This document shows positions 16,771-24,652 of a stretch of DNA of 64,000 nt, piece by piece. The stretch comes from Novosphingopyxis baekryungensis DSM 16222 (lineage in GTDB: Bacteria > Pseudomonadota > Alphaproteobacteria > Sphingomonadales > Sphingomonadaceae). The stretch's first letter is position 1. Every line of letters starts with the position of its first letter. The notes beneath the pieces were generated by a model. That model saw nothing but the letters and a program-made list of their open reading frames with translations, made no database searches and was not told where the DNA came from. The DNA lies in contig NZ_ATUR01000008.1 in assembly GCF_000420305.1 (NCBI RefSeq), positions 62,001-126,000 of the forward strand, given 5' to 3'. The position numbers and the translations under genes were made by a program.

Positions 16771-17604
16771 ATGCGTATTGTGATGCTTGGCGGCCTGATG
16801 GCAGCCACATTCCTCAGTCCGGCAGCATTGCAGGCCGCCATTGTACCGACCGCCGACATTCAGGTGACATCCGATGCGCGCGCCGCCCTTCCGGGGCTTG
16901 CCGATGCCGCCAACCAGCAGCGGGACCGGCGCGGCGACCGGGCGCGGGGCGACGGCGCCCGCGGCGACCGGCAGCGGGGCGATCGGGGCAACCGCAACCG
17001 CGCGAACCGCGGCCAGGGCCAGAGCATTCGCGCGCAGCAGGATGCCGCCTTGGCCCACGCGCAGCGCATGGCCCACCAGTCCCGCGCTGATACCCGTAAT
17101 GACCGCCGGGACTATCGCAACGATCGGCGGAATGACCGCAATGATCGGCGGGACTATCGTAATGATCGCCGCGACTATCGGCGTGACCAGCGAAACGATC
17201 GGCGTATTTACCGCGATCAGCGCCGCAACATCCGGCAGGATTATCGGCGCGGCCAGCAGATCGACAATCGCTTTCGCTATAATGGTCGCAGTTTCAATCG
17301 CTGGAACAATGGCTGGCGCAACGACCGCCGCTATAACTGGCGCAATTACCGCGCGAACAATCGCGGGCTGTTTTCCAGTCGCTATTATTCGCCCTATCGC
17401 AACTATCGTTACAGCCGCCTGTCCATAGGCGCGACGCTGGGATCGCTCTTCTACGGCAATCGCTATCGCATCAACGATCCTTATCGCTATCGCCTGCCAG
17501 CGGTTTACGGCCCCTATCGCTGGGTGCGCTATTTCGGTGATGCGGTGCTGGTCGATGTCCGCAATGGCCGCACAGTCGATGTGGTTTACGACTTCTTTTA
17601 CTGA
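16771..17604 (+). CDS. RcnB-family periplasmic protein with long Arg/Asp/Asn repeat
   Basis: Exported protein of 277 residues. After a signal peptide (ending near LQAA) comes a very charged repeat region, about residues 50-200. It is built of DRRDYRNDRR-type units rich in Arg, Asp, Asn and Tyr, then a Trp/Tyr/Asn-rich section. The C-terminal domain (YRLPAVYGPYRWVRYFGDAV and on) matches RcnB, a periplasmic protein tied to nickel/cobalt homeostasis in E. coli; many alphaproteobacterial members have this extra repeat. A strong ribosome site AAGGAG precedes the ATG. No metal transporter is adjacent, so a metal role is uncertain. Confidence 0.85.
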   Translation: MRIVMLGGLMAATFLSPAALQAAIVPTADIQVTSDARAALPGLADAANQQRDRRGDRARGDGARGDRQRGDRGNRNRANRGQGQSIRAQQDAALAHAQRMAHQSRADTRNDRRDYRNDRRNDRNDRRDYRNDRRDYRRDQRNDRRIYRDQRRNIRQDYRRGQQIDNRFRYNGRSFNRWNNGWRNDRRYNWRNYRANNRGLFSSRYYSPYRNYRYSRLSIGATLGSLFYGNRYRINDPYRYRLPAVYGPYRWVRYFGDAVLVDVRNGRTVDVVYDFFY

Positions 17605-17630
17605 GACAGCGCTCTAGGCGCATCGACGGC

Positions 17631-17661
17631 AAGGGCCCGGCGCGCAAGCGTACGGGCCTTT
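17631..17661 (+). terminator. Intrinsic terminator after the RcnB-like gene
   Basis: AAGGGCCCG pairs with CGGGCCTTT (one G-U pair) around a 13-base loop, followed by a weak T-rich stretch (TTTCGCTTT). It is located 27 bases after the stop. Confidence 0.6.
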
Positions 17662-17713
17662 CGCTTTGCACGTCCGGCCTTATAGACTGTGACCGATCAC
17701 CAAAGGACATCTC

Positions 17714-18109
17714 ATGAGCCTTCTTCTTGCCCTGCTACTGCAATCGGCTGCCCCCGTCGCCAGCATCGCGCCGATGCAGCAGCGTGATATCGATTGCGTG
17801 GCCAGCTTTGGCCTGATCGCCTTTCAGCAGGCCCAGGGCACGCCGGGGGCCGATCGTCTGCCCGCCATGGCCGCGCCGGGCAAAACCTATGCCGGGCTGG
17901 TCGGCACGCGGCTGCTGGAGGAAACCGGGCTGCCGCGCGATGTCATCGCGTCCGCCATCGCCGAATCGGCCCGTGCGCAGAGCGCGCAAGCCGGCCTGGA
18001 AGATCCGATGGCCTTTCTCGGCCAGCGCTATGCCCAATGTGCGCCGCTGATGGCAGCCGAGATCGCCGCCGGCGGCGACCTGCCCCTGCCCGTGCCGCGG
18101 GGCCGCTGA
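17714..18109 (+). CDS. Small secreted protein of unknown function
   Basis: Protein of 131 residues with a short hydrophobic N-terminus (MSLLLALLLQSAAPVASIAP) that looks like a signal peptide. The rest is helical and Ala-rich, with two Cys (DCVASFG and QCAPLM) that could form a disulfide. I do not recognise a domain. The ribosome site AAAGGAC lies just before the ATG. The VOC gene starts 3 bases after its stop, so they form a two-gene operon. Confidence 0.7.
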   Translation: MSLLLALLLQSAAPVASIAPMQQRDIDCVASFGLIAFQQAQGTPGADRLPAMAAPGKTYAGLVGTRLLEETGLPRDVIASAIAESARAQSAQAGLEDPMAFLGQRYAQCAPLMAAEIAAGGDLPLPVPRGR

Positions 18110-18112
18110 GCC

Positions 18113-18529
18113 ATGGCGCTGCGTCCGTTCCACCTCGCCTTTCCGGTGCATGACCTTGCCGCCGCGCGCGCTTTCTACGGCGATGTCATGGGCTGCGCCG
18201 AGGGCCGCAGTAGCGACGCGTGGATCGATTTCGATTTCTACGGTCACCAGATCGTGGCCCATCTGGGCGGTGAGAAACGCACGGCCCATCATAATCCGGT
18301 TGACGGCCATGACGTCCCGGTACCGCATTTCGGCGTGGTGCTAACCATGGCGGACTGGGAGACGCTGGCTGACCGGCTGCGCGCTGCCGACACGATGTTC
18401 ATTATCGAACCCACGGTGCGCTTTCGCGGGCTTCCCGGCGAACAGGCAACGATGTTCCTGACTGATCCCAGCGGCAATGCCCTGGAGTTCAAGGCTTTTT
18501 CCGACGATGCAGCGTTGTTCGCGCGCTAG
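18113..18529 (+). CDS. VOC (glyoxalase/dioxygenase superfamily) protein
   Basis: Protein of 138 residues with the two beta-alpha-beta-beta-beta modules of the vicinal-oxygen-chelate fold. Module one starts [20 protein letters not shown] and module two starts [20 protein letters not shown]. Likely metal ligands are His7 at the start, His in PHFG and Glu in NALEFKAF, the usual positions. It resembles the bleomycin-resistance/dioxygenase group more than glyoxalase I; the substrate is unknown. It is cytosolic and coupled to the preceding small secreted protein gene. Confidence 0.88.
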   Translation: MALRPFHLAFPVHDLAAARAFYGDVMGCAEGRSSDAWIDFDFYGHQIVAHLGGEKRTAHHNPVDGHDVPVPHFGVVLTMADWETLADRLRAADTMFIIEPTVRFRGLPGEQATMFLTDPSGNALEFKAFSDDAALFAR

Positions 18530-18670
18530 GCCTGCGGATCGTCGGCGCTCGCCGCTATAGCGCAATACGCTCCGGCACGTGCGGATGCGCAACCGGAACG
18601 CGCCTCAATCATTCTCTGTGCAAGCAATGACCTCCGCCCGCTGGCGGAGACCCCTTTGATGGAGAGCATG

Positions 18671-19309
18671 ATGACCCCGAAAACAAAGAAAGCCCTGATC
18701 GGCGGCGGCGCGGCGCTGGCAGCCGGCGCCATCGGCTATGGCCTGTACGCCCGCTCCGAAACCAAGACCGAGAGCCCGGCATTCCGCCCGGTGCGCACCG
18801 ACGGCATTTTCGAACTGCGCCGTTACGCCCCCTATCTGGTGGCGGAGACAGTGGTCACCGGCTCCCGCAAGCAGGCGGAAAAGGACGGTTTCCGCATCCT
18901 GTCCGATTATTTCTTCGCCAAATCGCGCGATGGCGACAAGCTGGATATGACGGTGCCGGTCACCGCGTCGATCGAAGGCCCCGGCGCGCATGACCTTGAT
19001 GAGGAAGGTGGCCGCTGGGCGGTGCGCTTCGTCATTCCCAACGGCATGACCAAGGGCAGCCTGCCTGCCCCGCCGAGCGAGGTTGCCCTGCGCGATATGC
19101 CCGAGCGTCTGATCGCCACCGCCCTCGTGGAAGGCGCGCCCAATGATGCCAACTGGAACGTGACCATGGAAAAGCTGGATGCCTGGATTGCCGAGCGCGG
19201 CTGGACCGGTATCGGCGCGCATGAGCTGGCCAGCTATAACAGCCCGATCATCGTTCCCCCGATCCGCCGGGACGAGGTTTTCCGCGCGGTCGAAGAACCG
19301 CTCGGCTGA
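18671..19309 (+). CDS. SOUL-family heme-binding protein
   Basis: Protein of 212 residues with an N-terminal membrane anchor (KALIGGGAALAAGAIGYGLY) followed by a SOUL/HEBP barrel: FELRRYAPYLVAETVV, ILSDYFFAKSRDGDKLDMTVPVTA (split here), WAVRFVIPNGMT and the closing ELASYNSPIIVPPIRRDEVF. SOUL proteins bind heme or tetrapyrroles; in bacteria the role is mostly unknown. I chose ATG 18671 because GGAGA lies 6 bases upstream; ATGs at 18659 and 18668 are alternatives. The gene ends in a shared terminator with the convergent VTT-protein gene. Confidence 0.9.
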   Translation: MTPKTKKALIGGGAALAAGAIGYGLYARSETKTESPAFRPVRTDGIFELRRYAPYLVAETVVTGSRKQAEKDGFRILSDYFFAKSRDGDKLDMTVPVTASIEGPGAHDLDEEGGRWAVRFVIPNGMTKGSLPAPPSEVALRDMPERLIATALVEGAPNDANWNVTMEKLDAWIAERGWTGIGAHELASYNSPIIVPPIRRDEVFRAVEEPLG

Positions 19310-19331
19310 TCCTGCCTTATAAGATTACCGC

Positions 19332-19368
19332 ATGCGCTCCGGCTTCGATTGGCCGGGGCGCATTTTTT
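19332..19368. terminator. Intrinsic terminator between convergent SOUL and VTT genes
   Basis: A 12-bp stem (ATGCGCTCCGGC with GCCGGGGCGCAT, one wobble pair) and an 8-base loop are followed by a six-T run at 19363-19368. It overlaps the stop of the minus-strand gene by two bases. Confidence 0.9.
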
Positions 19369-19948
19369 ATATCAGATATTTGACGGCGACGAAGCCGAGC
19401 ACGGCCAGAACGCCCAGCGCCGTGGTGGCCAGCGCGAAATGCTTGTCGATCCAGGCCTTCATCGGCGGCCCGAAGAAACGCAGCAGCGCGGCCACGATGA
19501 AGAAGCGCGCTCCGCGCGACAGGATTGCAGCAAACAGCAACACCTGCAGCGGCATGCCGGTCGCGCCTGCTGCAATGGTAATGACCTTGAACGGCAAGGG
19601 CGTAAAACCAGCGAGCAGCACGATGATCCAGCCCTGCGCATTGAACTGCGCGCTGAACGCGGCGAACTCTTCCCCCACCCCGTAGAAATCCAGGATTGGC
19701 TGTCCGATGGTATCGAACAGGAAATAGCCGATCGCATAGCCCAGCAGCGATCCCAGCACCGATGCGATGGTGCAGACCAGCGCATACCACCAGCTGCGTT
19801 CCGGCCGGGCCAGACACATCGGGGCCAGCAGCACATCCGGCGGGATCGGAAAAAAGCTCGATTCGGCAAAACTGATACCGGCCAGCCAGCGCGGCGCGGT
19901 GCGATGCGCCGCTTTTTCCAGCGTCCATTCATAAAGGCGTTTGAGCAT
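19367..19948 (-). CDS. VTT-domain (DedA/YqaA-like) membrane protein
   Basis: Inner-membrane protein of 193 residues of the SNARE-associated/VTT superfamily, nearer YqaA than DedA proper. The re-entrant segment carries the family pattern ESSFFPIPPDVLLAPM, and later GFTPLPFKVITIAAGATGMP and FFIVAALLRFFG. Relatives act in membrane homeostasis, and some DedA proteins move polyprenyl-phosphate lipids. About four or five membrane helices are visible. I chose the ATG at 19948 (MLKRLYEW), which has GGAAG upstream; the open frame extends further upstream across a repeat element and is not coding there. Confidence 0.88.
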   Translation of the reverse strand: MLKRLYEWTLEKAAHRTAPRWLAGISFAESSFFPIPPDVLLAPMCLARPERSWWYALVCTIASVLGSLLGYAIGYFLFDTIGQPILDFYGVGEEFAAFSAQFNAQGWIIVLLAGFTPLPFKVITIAAGATGMPLQVLLFAAILSRGARFFIVAALLRFFGPPMKAWIDKHFALATTALGVLAVLGFVAVKYLI

Positions 19949-19967
19949 ATTGGCTTCCGTAGAAAAG

Positions 19968-19990
19968 CCCCCTCCCGCCGGCGGGAAGGG
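19968..19990. repeat. GC-rich palindromic repeat, copy 1
   Basis: CCCTCCCGCCGGCGGGAAGGG, a near-perfect palindrome in the gap between two minus-strand genes. A related copy lies at 20106. Such CCCTCCCGC..GCGGGAGGG elements resemble dispersed intergenic hairpins common in sphingomonads (from general knowledge). Confidence 0.6.
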
Positions 19991-20105
19991 TCTGGGGTGT
20001 GCGTTCCTGCGTCCTTGAAAGAGACCAGCTCCGTTGAGCGGCGCTGGTTCGTCAGACGCGCCCTGCTTGTTCCATTGCGCCGCTGCAATCACAAAGGCCG
20101 CCACC

Positions 20106-20130
20106 GCCCCCTCCCGCATGCGGGAGGGGC
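20106..20130. repeat. GC-rich palindromic repeat, copy 2
   Basis: CCCCTCCCGCATGCGGGAGGGG, a perfect palindrome 8 bases beyond the stop of the symporter gene. It can form a strong hairpin that may end or protect its mRNA. It forms a pair with the copy at 19968. Confidence 0.65.
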
Positions 20131-20137
20131 GCCGGGA

Positions 20138-21712
20138 TCAGTGGCCCGGCGCGCCGGTCACCTCTTCGCTCAGCTCGGCCGGCGTCTCGCGGCCATGATC
20201 CTTGCCGGCCGTGCGCACGCCGCGGGCCAGTGCGAACACCACACCGCTCAAAGCCAGCACCGCGATCATGTTCGGGATCACCATCGCCGCGTTGGAAATG
20301 TCGCCAAGCCGCCAGATGAAATCGAGCGGTGCCGATGCGCCGATGTAGATGAACACGCACCACACCACGCGCCAGATCATATGCAGGATCTTTTCGCCGC
20401 GCTCGCTGGAACCTGGCAGTTGGTCATAGAGATAGGTGATCGCCCGCTCGCCATAATAGCTCCACGTCAACAGCGTGGTAAAAACGAACAGGATCAGTGC
20501 GATCGAGGCGATCAGCGTGCCGATGGGCACGCCCGCTATGTCGACGGGAAAGGCTGCGGCAAAAGCGCCGCTGGTCATGCTGAAGCCTTCCAGATTGGTG
20601 GCCTGCCAGGCATGCTTCACCGGCTCGGCAATGCCGGTTACCGGATCGATCGCCTGAAAGGGACCTTCCACGGTCAGGATTACCAGCGCCGTCATGGTGC
20701 AGATCACGATGGTATCGATGAAGGTGCCGAGCATGGCGAAATTGCCCTGCGCGGCGGGATCGTTCGTCTGCGCCACGGCATGGGCGATGGGGGTGGAGCC
20801 CTGCCCAGCCTCATTGGAGAACAGGCCGCGCGCCACACCGGCGCGGATCGCCAGCATCAGACCCGCGCCGACAAAACCGCCGCTCGCCGATTGTGCATTG
20901 AACGCGCCGCCAAAGATGCGGCTGAAGGTTTCCGGTATATCCGCAATGTTGATGAGGATCGCGATGACCGCCATGATGATGTACAAAATGGCCATCACCG
21001 GAATGATCTTCTCGGCCACCGCGCCGATCGACTTGATGCCGCCGATGATCACCACGAACACCGCGATCGCCACGATGATGCCCCCGATCCACTCTTCCAG
21101 ACCGGTCAGCTCATTGATCGAATCGGCCACCGAATTGGCCTGGATGCCGTTGCCCGTCACCAGCGCGCTGAACAGGGTGCCGATGCAGAACAGGATCGCC
21201 AGCCACTTCCATTTGGGGCCAAGGCCGTAGGTAATATAGCTCATCGGGCCGCCGCGATATTCGCCCTCGGTCGTCTTTTCGCGGAAGCGCACCGCAAGAG
21301 CGCCTTCGCCAAATGCCAGCGCCATGCCGATCAGGGCGGTGATCCACATCCAGAAGATCGCGCCCGGTCCGCCCAGCGTGATGGCCGTGGCCACGCCCGC
21401 CAGATTGCCGGTACCGACCTGGCCGGACAGGGCCGTGGACAGCGCCGCGAAAGGGCTGATTTCGCCGGCACCGCCTTTTTCCGATTTTTTGAACAATTTG
21501 CGGAAAGACGGGATCAGCTGGGTGATCGGATAGCCGCGCAGGCCGAACATCATCCACAGGCCGCCGCCCAAGAGGATGATGACCATCGGTGGAAAAGGTA
21601 TGACCTCCACGCCGTTCCAGGTGCCGCCCCAGACGAAATCCGAGAAATTGATGACCGGATCGGTCCAGCGTTCAAAGGCGGCAGCGATCGTGCCCGTTTC
21701 GGCGGTTGCCAT
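20138..21712 (-). CDS. Sodium:alanine symporter family (AGCS) transporter
   Basis: Inner-membrane amino-acid/cation symporter of 524 residues, with about ten to eleven helices. The family signature GLFSNEAGQGSTPIAHA is present, as is the early substrate-site segment ALSGQVGTGNLAGVATAI. Members import alanine or glycine with Na+; here substrate and ion are by homology only. I chose the ATG at 21712 (MATAETGTIAAAFERW) because AGGGGAAG sits about 10 bases upstream. The C-terminal tail is charged and cytosolic. It is followed by GC-rich palindromes and then the VTT gene. Confidence 0.93.
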   Translation of the reverse strand: MATAETGTIAAAFERWTDPVINFSDFVWGGTWNGVEVIPFPPMVIILLGGGLWMMFGLRGYPITQLIPSFRKLFKKSEKGGAGEISPFAALSTALSGQVGTGNLAGVATAITLGGPGAIFWMWITALIGMALAFGEGALAVRFREKTTEGEYRGGPMSYITYGLGPKWKWLAILFCIGTLFSALVTGNGIQANSVADSINELTGLEEWIGGIIVAIAVFVVIIGGIKSIGAVAEKIIPVMAILYIIMAVIAILINIADIPETFSRIFGGAFNAQSASGGFVGAGLMLAIRAGVARGLFSNEAGQGSTPIAHAVAQTNDPAAQGNFAMLGTFIDTIVICTMTALVILTVEGPFQAIDPVTGIAEPVKHAWQATNLEGFSMTSGAFAAAFPVDIAGVPIGTLIASIALILFVFTTLLTWSYYGERAITYLYDQLPGSSERGEKILHMIWRVVWCVFIYIGASAPLDFIWRLGDISNAAMVIPNMIAVLALSGVVFALARGVRTAGKDHGRETPAELSEEVTGAPGH

Positions 21713-21840
21713 GTCTGTTACTTCCCCTCGCGGCACGTTGGCCGCTCCCAGTCCATTATTGGCGCATAGGCTTAGCGAACCGATTGGGCTTGGCAAGGGT
21801 CAGGGCCGTCGGCGGCCTGCATCGCTGGCGAATGACATGA

Positions 21841-21872
21841 AAAACCCTCCCCGAGCAAACCCGGAGAGGGTG
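21841..21872 (-). terminator. Intrinsic terminator after the PfpI-like gene
   Basis: On the minus strand ACCCTCTCCG pairs with CGGGGAGGGT (one T-G pair) and is followed by five Ts. It lies about 100 bases beyond the PfpI-like stop and before the symporter gene. Confidence 0.85.
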
Positions 21873-21970
21873 ACATTTTGTATAGGGGGCTGGCTGTATC
21901 GGAGGCTGGTGCAAGGCGCTTCGCTTGCACCAGCGCGCTATGGATAGGCCGACAACCCCGCCCGATTGCC

Positions 21971-22528
21971 TCAGGCGTCGGCGCCCTCAAGCACCGTTTC
22001 CGCGATCGCGGCGCAAAAGGCGTCGAGATCATCGGGATTGCGGCTGGTGATGAGATTGTCGTCCACCACCACCGTTTCATCCACCACTTCGGCGCCGGCA
22101 TTGGACAGATCGGTACGGATGGATTTGTAGCTGGTCGCCTTGCGGCCGTTCACGATCTCGGCTTCGATCAGCAGCCACGGCGCGTGGCAGATGGCCGCCA
22201 CTACCTTGCCGGAACTGTCGAACTCGCGGATAAGATCGAGCACGCTGTCTTCCACGCGGAGAAGATCGGGATTGATCTGGCCACCCGGAAGCACAAGGGC
22301 GTCATAATCGTCCACGGACACATCGGCGACGATCTTGTCGACCTCTACGCTGTCACCCCAGTCATCCTCGTCCCAACCCTTGATTTCGCCTTCTTCCAGC
22401 GAGGCAATATGCACGGTCGCCCCGGCATTGCTCAGCTGATCGCGCGGCTCGATCAGTTCGGACTGTTCGAAGCCATGGGTGGCGATGATGAGAATGTTCA
22501 GACCGGTCAGATCCTGTTCGATAGCCAT
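21971..22528 (-). CDS. PfpI/YhbO-type DJ-1 superfamily protein
   Basis: Class I glutamine-amidotransferase-like protein of 185 residues. The nucleophile elbow is AAICHAPWLL, with Cys114-His115; the paired Glu of the family lies in the HGFEQSEL segment near residue 21-24. Relatives (PfpI, YhbO, Hsp31-like) are described as peptidases, glyoxalases or deglycases, and the in vivo reaction is debated. The ATG at 22528 has AAGGAG about 8 bases upstream, so the longer open frame is not used. It is cytosolic and monocistronic, with a terminator downstream. Confidence 0.93.
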   Translation of the reverse strand: MAIEQDLTGLNILIIATHGFEQSELIEPRDQLSNAGATVHIASLEEGEIKGWDEDDWGDSVEVDKIVADVSVDDYDALVLPGGQINPDLLRVEDSVLDLIREFDSSGKVVAAICHAPWLLIEAEIVNGRKATSYKSIRTDLSNAGAEVVDETVVVDDNLITSRNPDDLDAFCAAIAETVLEGADA

Positions 22529-22677
22529 GAAATACGCTCCTTTATCTAGGCCGCCTTTGCGGCGGTTTCGATGATCAACCGCGCATGTCGTCTGCGGTTC
22601 CGTGCCCTGACGATGCATGCGAGACGGCGAACGCCGTAACGGCAAGCATGCACCAGGCGGCGATGCCGGTGCCCAAC

Positions 22678-22707
22678 GAAAAGGGCGCCCGATACCGGAC
22701 GCCCCTT
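22678..22707 (-). terminator. Intrinsic terminator after the CtrA-box gene
   Basis: On the minus strand AAGGGGCGTCC pairs with GGGCGCCCTTT (two wobble pairs) around the loop GGTATC, ending in TTTT. It lies 27 bases beyond the stop of the 182-residue gene. Confidence 0.85.
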
Positions 22708-22733
22708 ATAGTTCCATTCGGGGAAGGACGGCG

Positions 22734-23282
22734 TCAGCCAGCCTTGCCGGCGTCTACTTTTTCCACCCATTCGGGGAAGAAACTGGGGGACCGCTTGGAC
22801 CAGCCAGTGGCCGTGGCCGCCGCTTCGGTGATGGACTGTAGCAGCGTCTTGCGCTGCTCGGGCTGCAACTGCGGCAAGGTTGCTGCGGCACAGAATGCGC
22901 CCGGCAGCCAGGGCCGCGCGTCCGCGCCAAGCAGACGCTCGTAAAGGAACCGATAGGCGGCGAAACTGTCGATACGCCCCTGCCCGAGATCGAAAGCCGA
23001 CACCGTGATCAGCGGGGCCATGAACGGTTCGGCGGCATCGATATCGCTCGATGTCGGGATGGTGTCGCGCAGCTTTTCCAGCCGCTCATAGAGCCGGTAC
23101 TGCGCGCGGATACTGGCGACTTCGCCGACATCGCGGCTCCAGCGCTTGACCGCATCCTCGCGTTCGAACGCGACATCCAGCGAGCGGCGCACATAGCGCT
23201 GTGTCGCCGCGGTGAAACTGGCAAATTCCTTCATCTCGGCCAAGGTCACCATTCCCGGTGCTTCGCTGGTCTGGTCCGTCAT
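22734..23282 (-). CDS. Unknown helical cytosolic protein behind a CtrA box
   Basis: Protein of 182 residues with no signal, no membrane helix and no domain I recognise. It is mostly alpha-helical with many Arg, Glu and Ala. Notable stretches are FTAATQRYVRRSLDVAFERE, SAFDLGQGRIDSFAAYRFLY and a C-terminal PSFFPEWVEKVDAG. Two Cys are not both present; only FCAAATL is seen. A perfect TTAA-N7-TTAAC motif, oriented toward this gene, ends 56 bases upstream of the ATG, suggesting control by the cell-cycle regulator CtrA. A strong terminator follows, so it is a single-gene unit. Confidence 0.75.
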   Translation of the reverse strand: MTDQTSEAPGMVTLAEMKEFASFTAATQRYVRRSLDVAFEREDAVKRWSRDVGEVASIRAQYRLYERLEKLRDTIPTSSDIDAAEPFMAPLITVSAFDLGQGRIDSFAAYRFLYERLLGADARPWLPGAFCAAATLPQLQPEQRKTLLQSITEAAATATGWSKRSPSFFPEWVEKVDAGKAG

Positions 23283-23337
23283 GATATTAAGGCTCCCAAC
23301 CCGATTTTGATGCCATGCCGGTATCGCACAGCCATGG

Positions 23338-23352
23338 TTAACGGCATCTTAA
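23338..23352 (-). promoter_or_regulatory. CtrA-type box (TTAA-N7-TTAAC)
   Basis: On the minus strand the sequence reads TTAAGATGCCGTTAAC, an exact match to the CtrA consensus TTAA-N7-TTAAC. It lies 56 bases upstream of the unknown 182-residue gene and about 130 bases upstream of the divergent histidine kinase. CtrA itself is not in the window. Binding is inferred from the motif only. Confidence 0.6.
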
Positions 23353-23479
23353 AGCGCAGGATAGCGCCCATCAGCAAGCTTCGTGCGCCAAACTGCCATA
23401 ATTTGTTTTAAAACTGTGACATTGCCGCACGGCAAGGCCATCGCCGAGGCGCCGCACGGCGGCGCGTCCTTCGCGCGCG

Positions 23480-24652
23480 ATGCCTGCTCATGAGAAGATC
23501 CCCACAAGACAGACCGTGGCGCACGCGGTAGTGGTTCGGGCGATGAAAACCGCCGACCAACATCGCAGCAGAACGTCGCTTCGCCTCGCGCTCGGATCGA
23601 TCATTCTCTTCTGGCTGATCTACGCCATCGTCAACAGCGCGCGCGCGGCGGTGATGGATTTTCCGGCGCAGGAAGAATTGCTGTGGCGACGCATGGCGGT
23701 GACCCTGGTCGGCATCGGCCTGACCTTTTGCCTGTGCCTGATCCTTCGGCTGGTCGATCGGCAGCCGCTGGGCTGGCGCGTGGTGGCCGCTTTTCTAGGC
23801 GCGGCCCCGACCGCCTTTCTCATGAGCCTGTTCAATTACTGGCTGTTCAATATCTACGATGCGGAGCGGATTTTCGCCGGAGCACCCGATGTGGGCATCG
23901 TGCAGCCGCTCACCATGGCGCAGACGCTGGCCGAGCTGACGCTGAGCCGCTATTTCTTTCTGGTGGCGTGGGCCATGCTGTTTCTCGCGCTCAGCTATGC
24001 ACGGCAGGTGCGCGCATCGGAACGCAGCGCCGCGCATTCGGCCCGCGTGGCCCATGACGCGGAGATGCGGGCGCTGCGCTATCAGGTGAATCCGCATTTT
24101 CTGTTCAATACGCTCAATTCGCTGAGCTCCCTGGTCATGCGCGGCGACCATGAACGGGCCGAGAGCATGATCCTGAACCTTGCCAATTTCTATCGTATGA
24201 GCCTGACCAGCGATCCTCTGGCGGACGTCACGCTGGAAGAAGAGGTCCGCTTCCAGCAGCTCTATCTGGATATCGAGGCCGTGCGCTATCCGGATCGGCT
24301 GCGGTGCCGGTTCGATCTTGGCGCGGGCACGGCGGACCGGCCGGTGCCTGCGCTGATCCTGCAACCGCTGGTGGAAAACGCCATCAAGCATGGCGTGTCG
24401 CGCGCGCGCAGCCAGGTGACGATCGGCATTGCGGCGGTGATCGCCAATGGCGTGATGCGCATTACGGTGTCCGACGATAGCCCGTCGGACCCCGGGCCGC
24501 AGGAACCGCGCGAGCATCCCGGCGGCATCGGCCTTGCCAATGTTCGCGACCGGTTGATAGCACGCTATGGCCGGGCAGCCGGGTTTACCGCACGCCCGCG
24601 CCCGCACGGCGGATTTATGGCACAATTGGAGATCCCGACGGATGAACGCTGA
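23480..24652 (+). CDS. LytS/YehU-type sensor histidine kinase
   Basis: Membrane sensor kinase of 390 residues, or 369 if translation starts at ATG 23543 (MKTADQHRS); neither start has a clear ribosome site. Four membrane helices occupy about residues 33-170. The His_kinase domain (PF06580) has the phospho-acceptor motif RYQVNPHFLFNTLNSLSSLV, and the HATPase domain has QPLVENAIKHGVS and a GGIGLANVRDRL glycine box. This is the LytS class that pairs with LytTR regulators. Its stop overlaps the start of such a regulator by 11 bases. The signal it senses is unknown. Confidence 0.92.
   Translation: MPAHEKIPTRQTVAHAVVVRAMKTADQHRSRTSLRLALGSIILFWLIYAIVNSARAAVMDFPAQEELLWRRMAVTLVGIGLTFCLCLILRLVDRQPLGWRVVAAFLGAAPTAFLMSLFNYWLFNIYDAERIFAGAPDVGIVQPLTMAQTLAELTLSRYFFLVAWAMLFLALSYARQVRASERSAAHSARVAHDAEMRALRYQVNPHFLFNTLNSLSSLVMRGDHERAESMILNLANFYRMSLTSDPLADVTLEEEVRFQQLYLDIEAVRYPDRLRCRFDLGAGTADRPVPALILQPLVENAIKHGVSRARSQVTIGIAAVIANGVMRITVSDDSPSDPGPQEPREHPGGIGLANVRDRLIARYGRAAGFTARPRPHGGFMAQLEIPTDER

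Noticed and set aside
14680-17076. 798-residue open frame on the minus strand
   Set aside because: It is antisense to the M1 peptidase and RcnB-like genes; both plus-strand products have clear motifs, and the antisense product is His/Arg/Gly-biased with no domain.
19349-21769. 806-residue open frame on the plus strand
   Set aside because: Antisense of the symporter and VTT genes in GC-rich DNA; the product is rich in His, Asp, Arg and Gln with no fold pattern.
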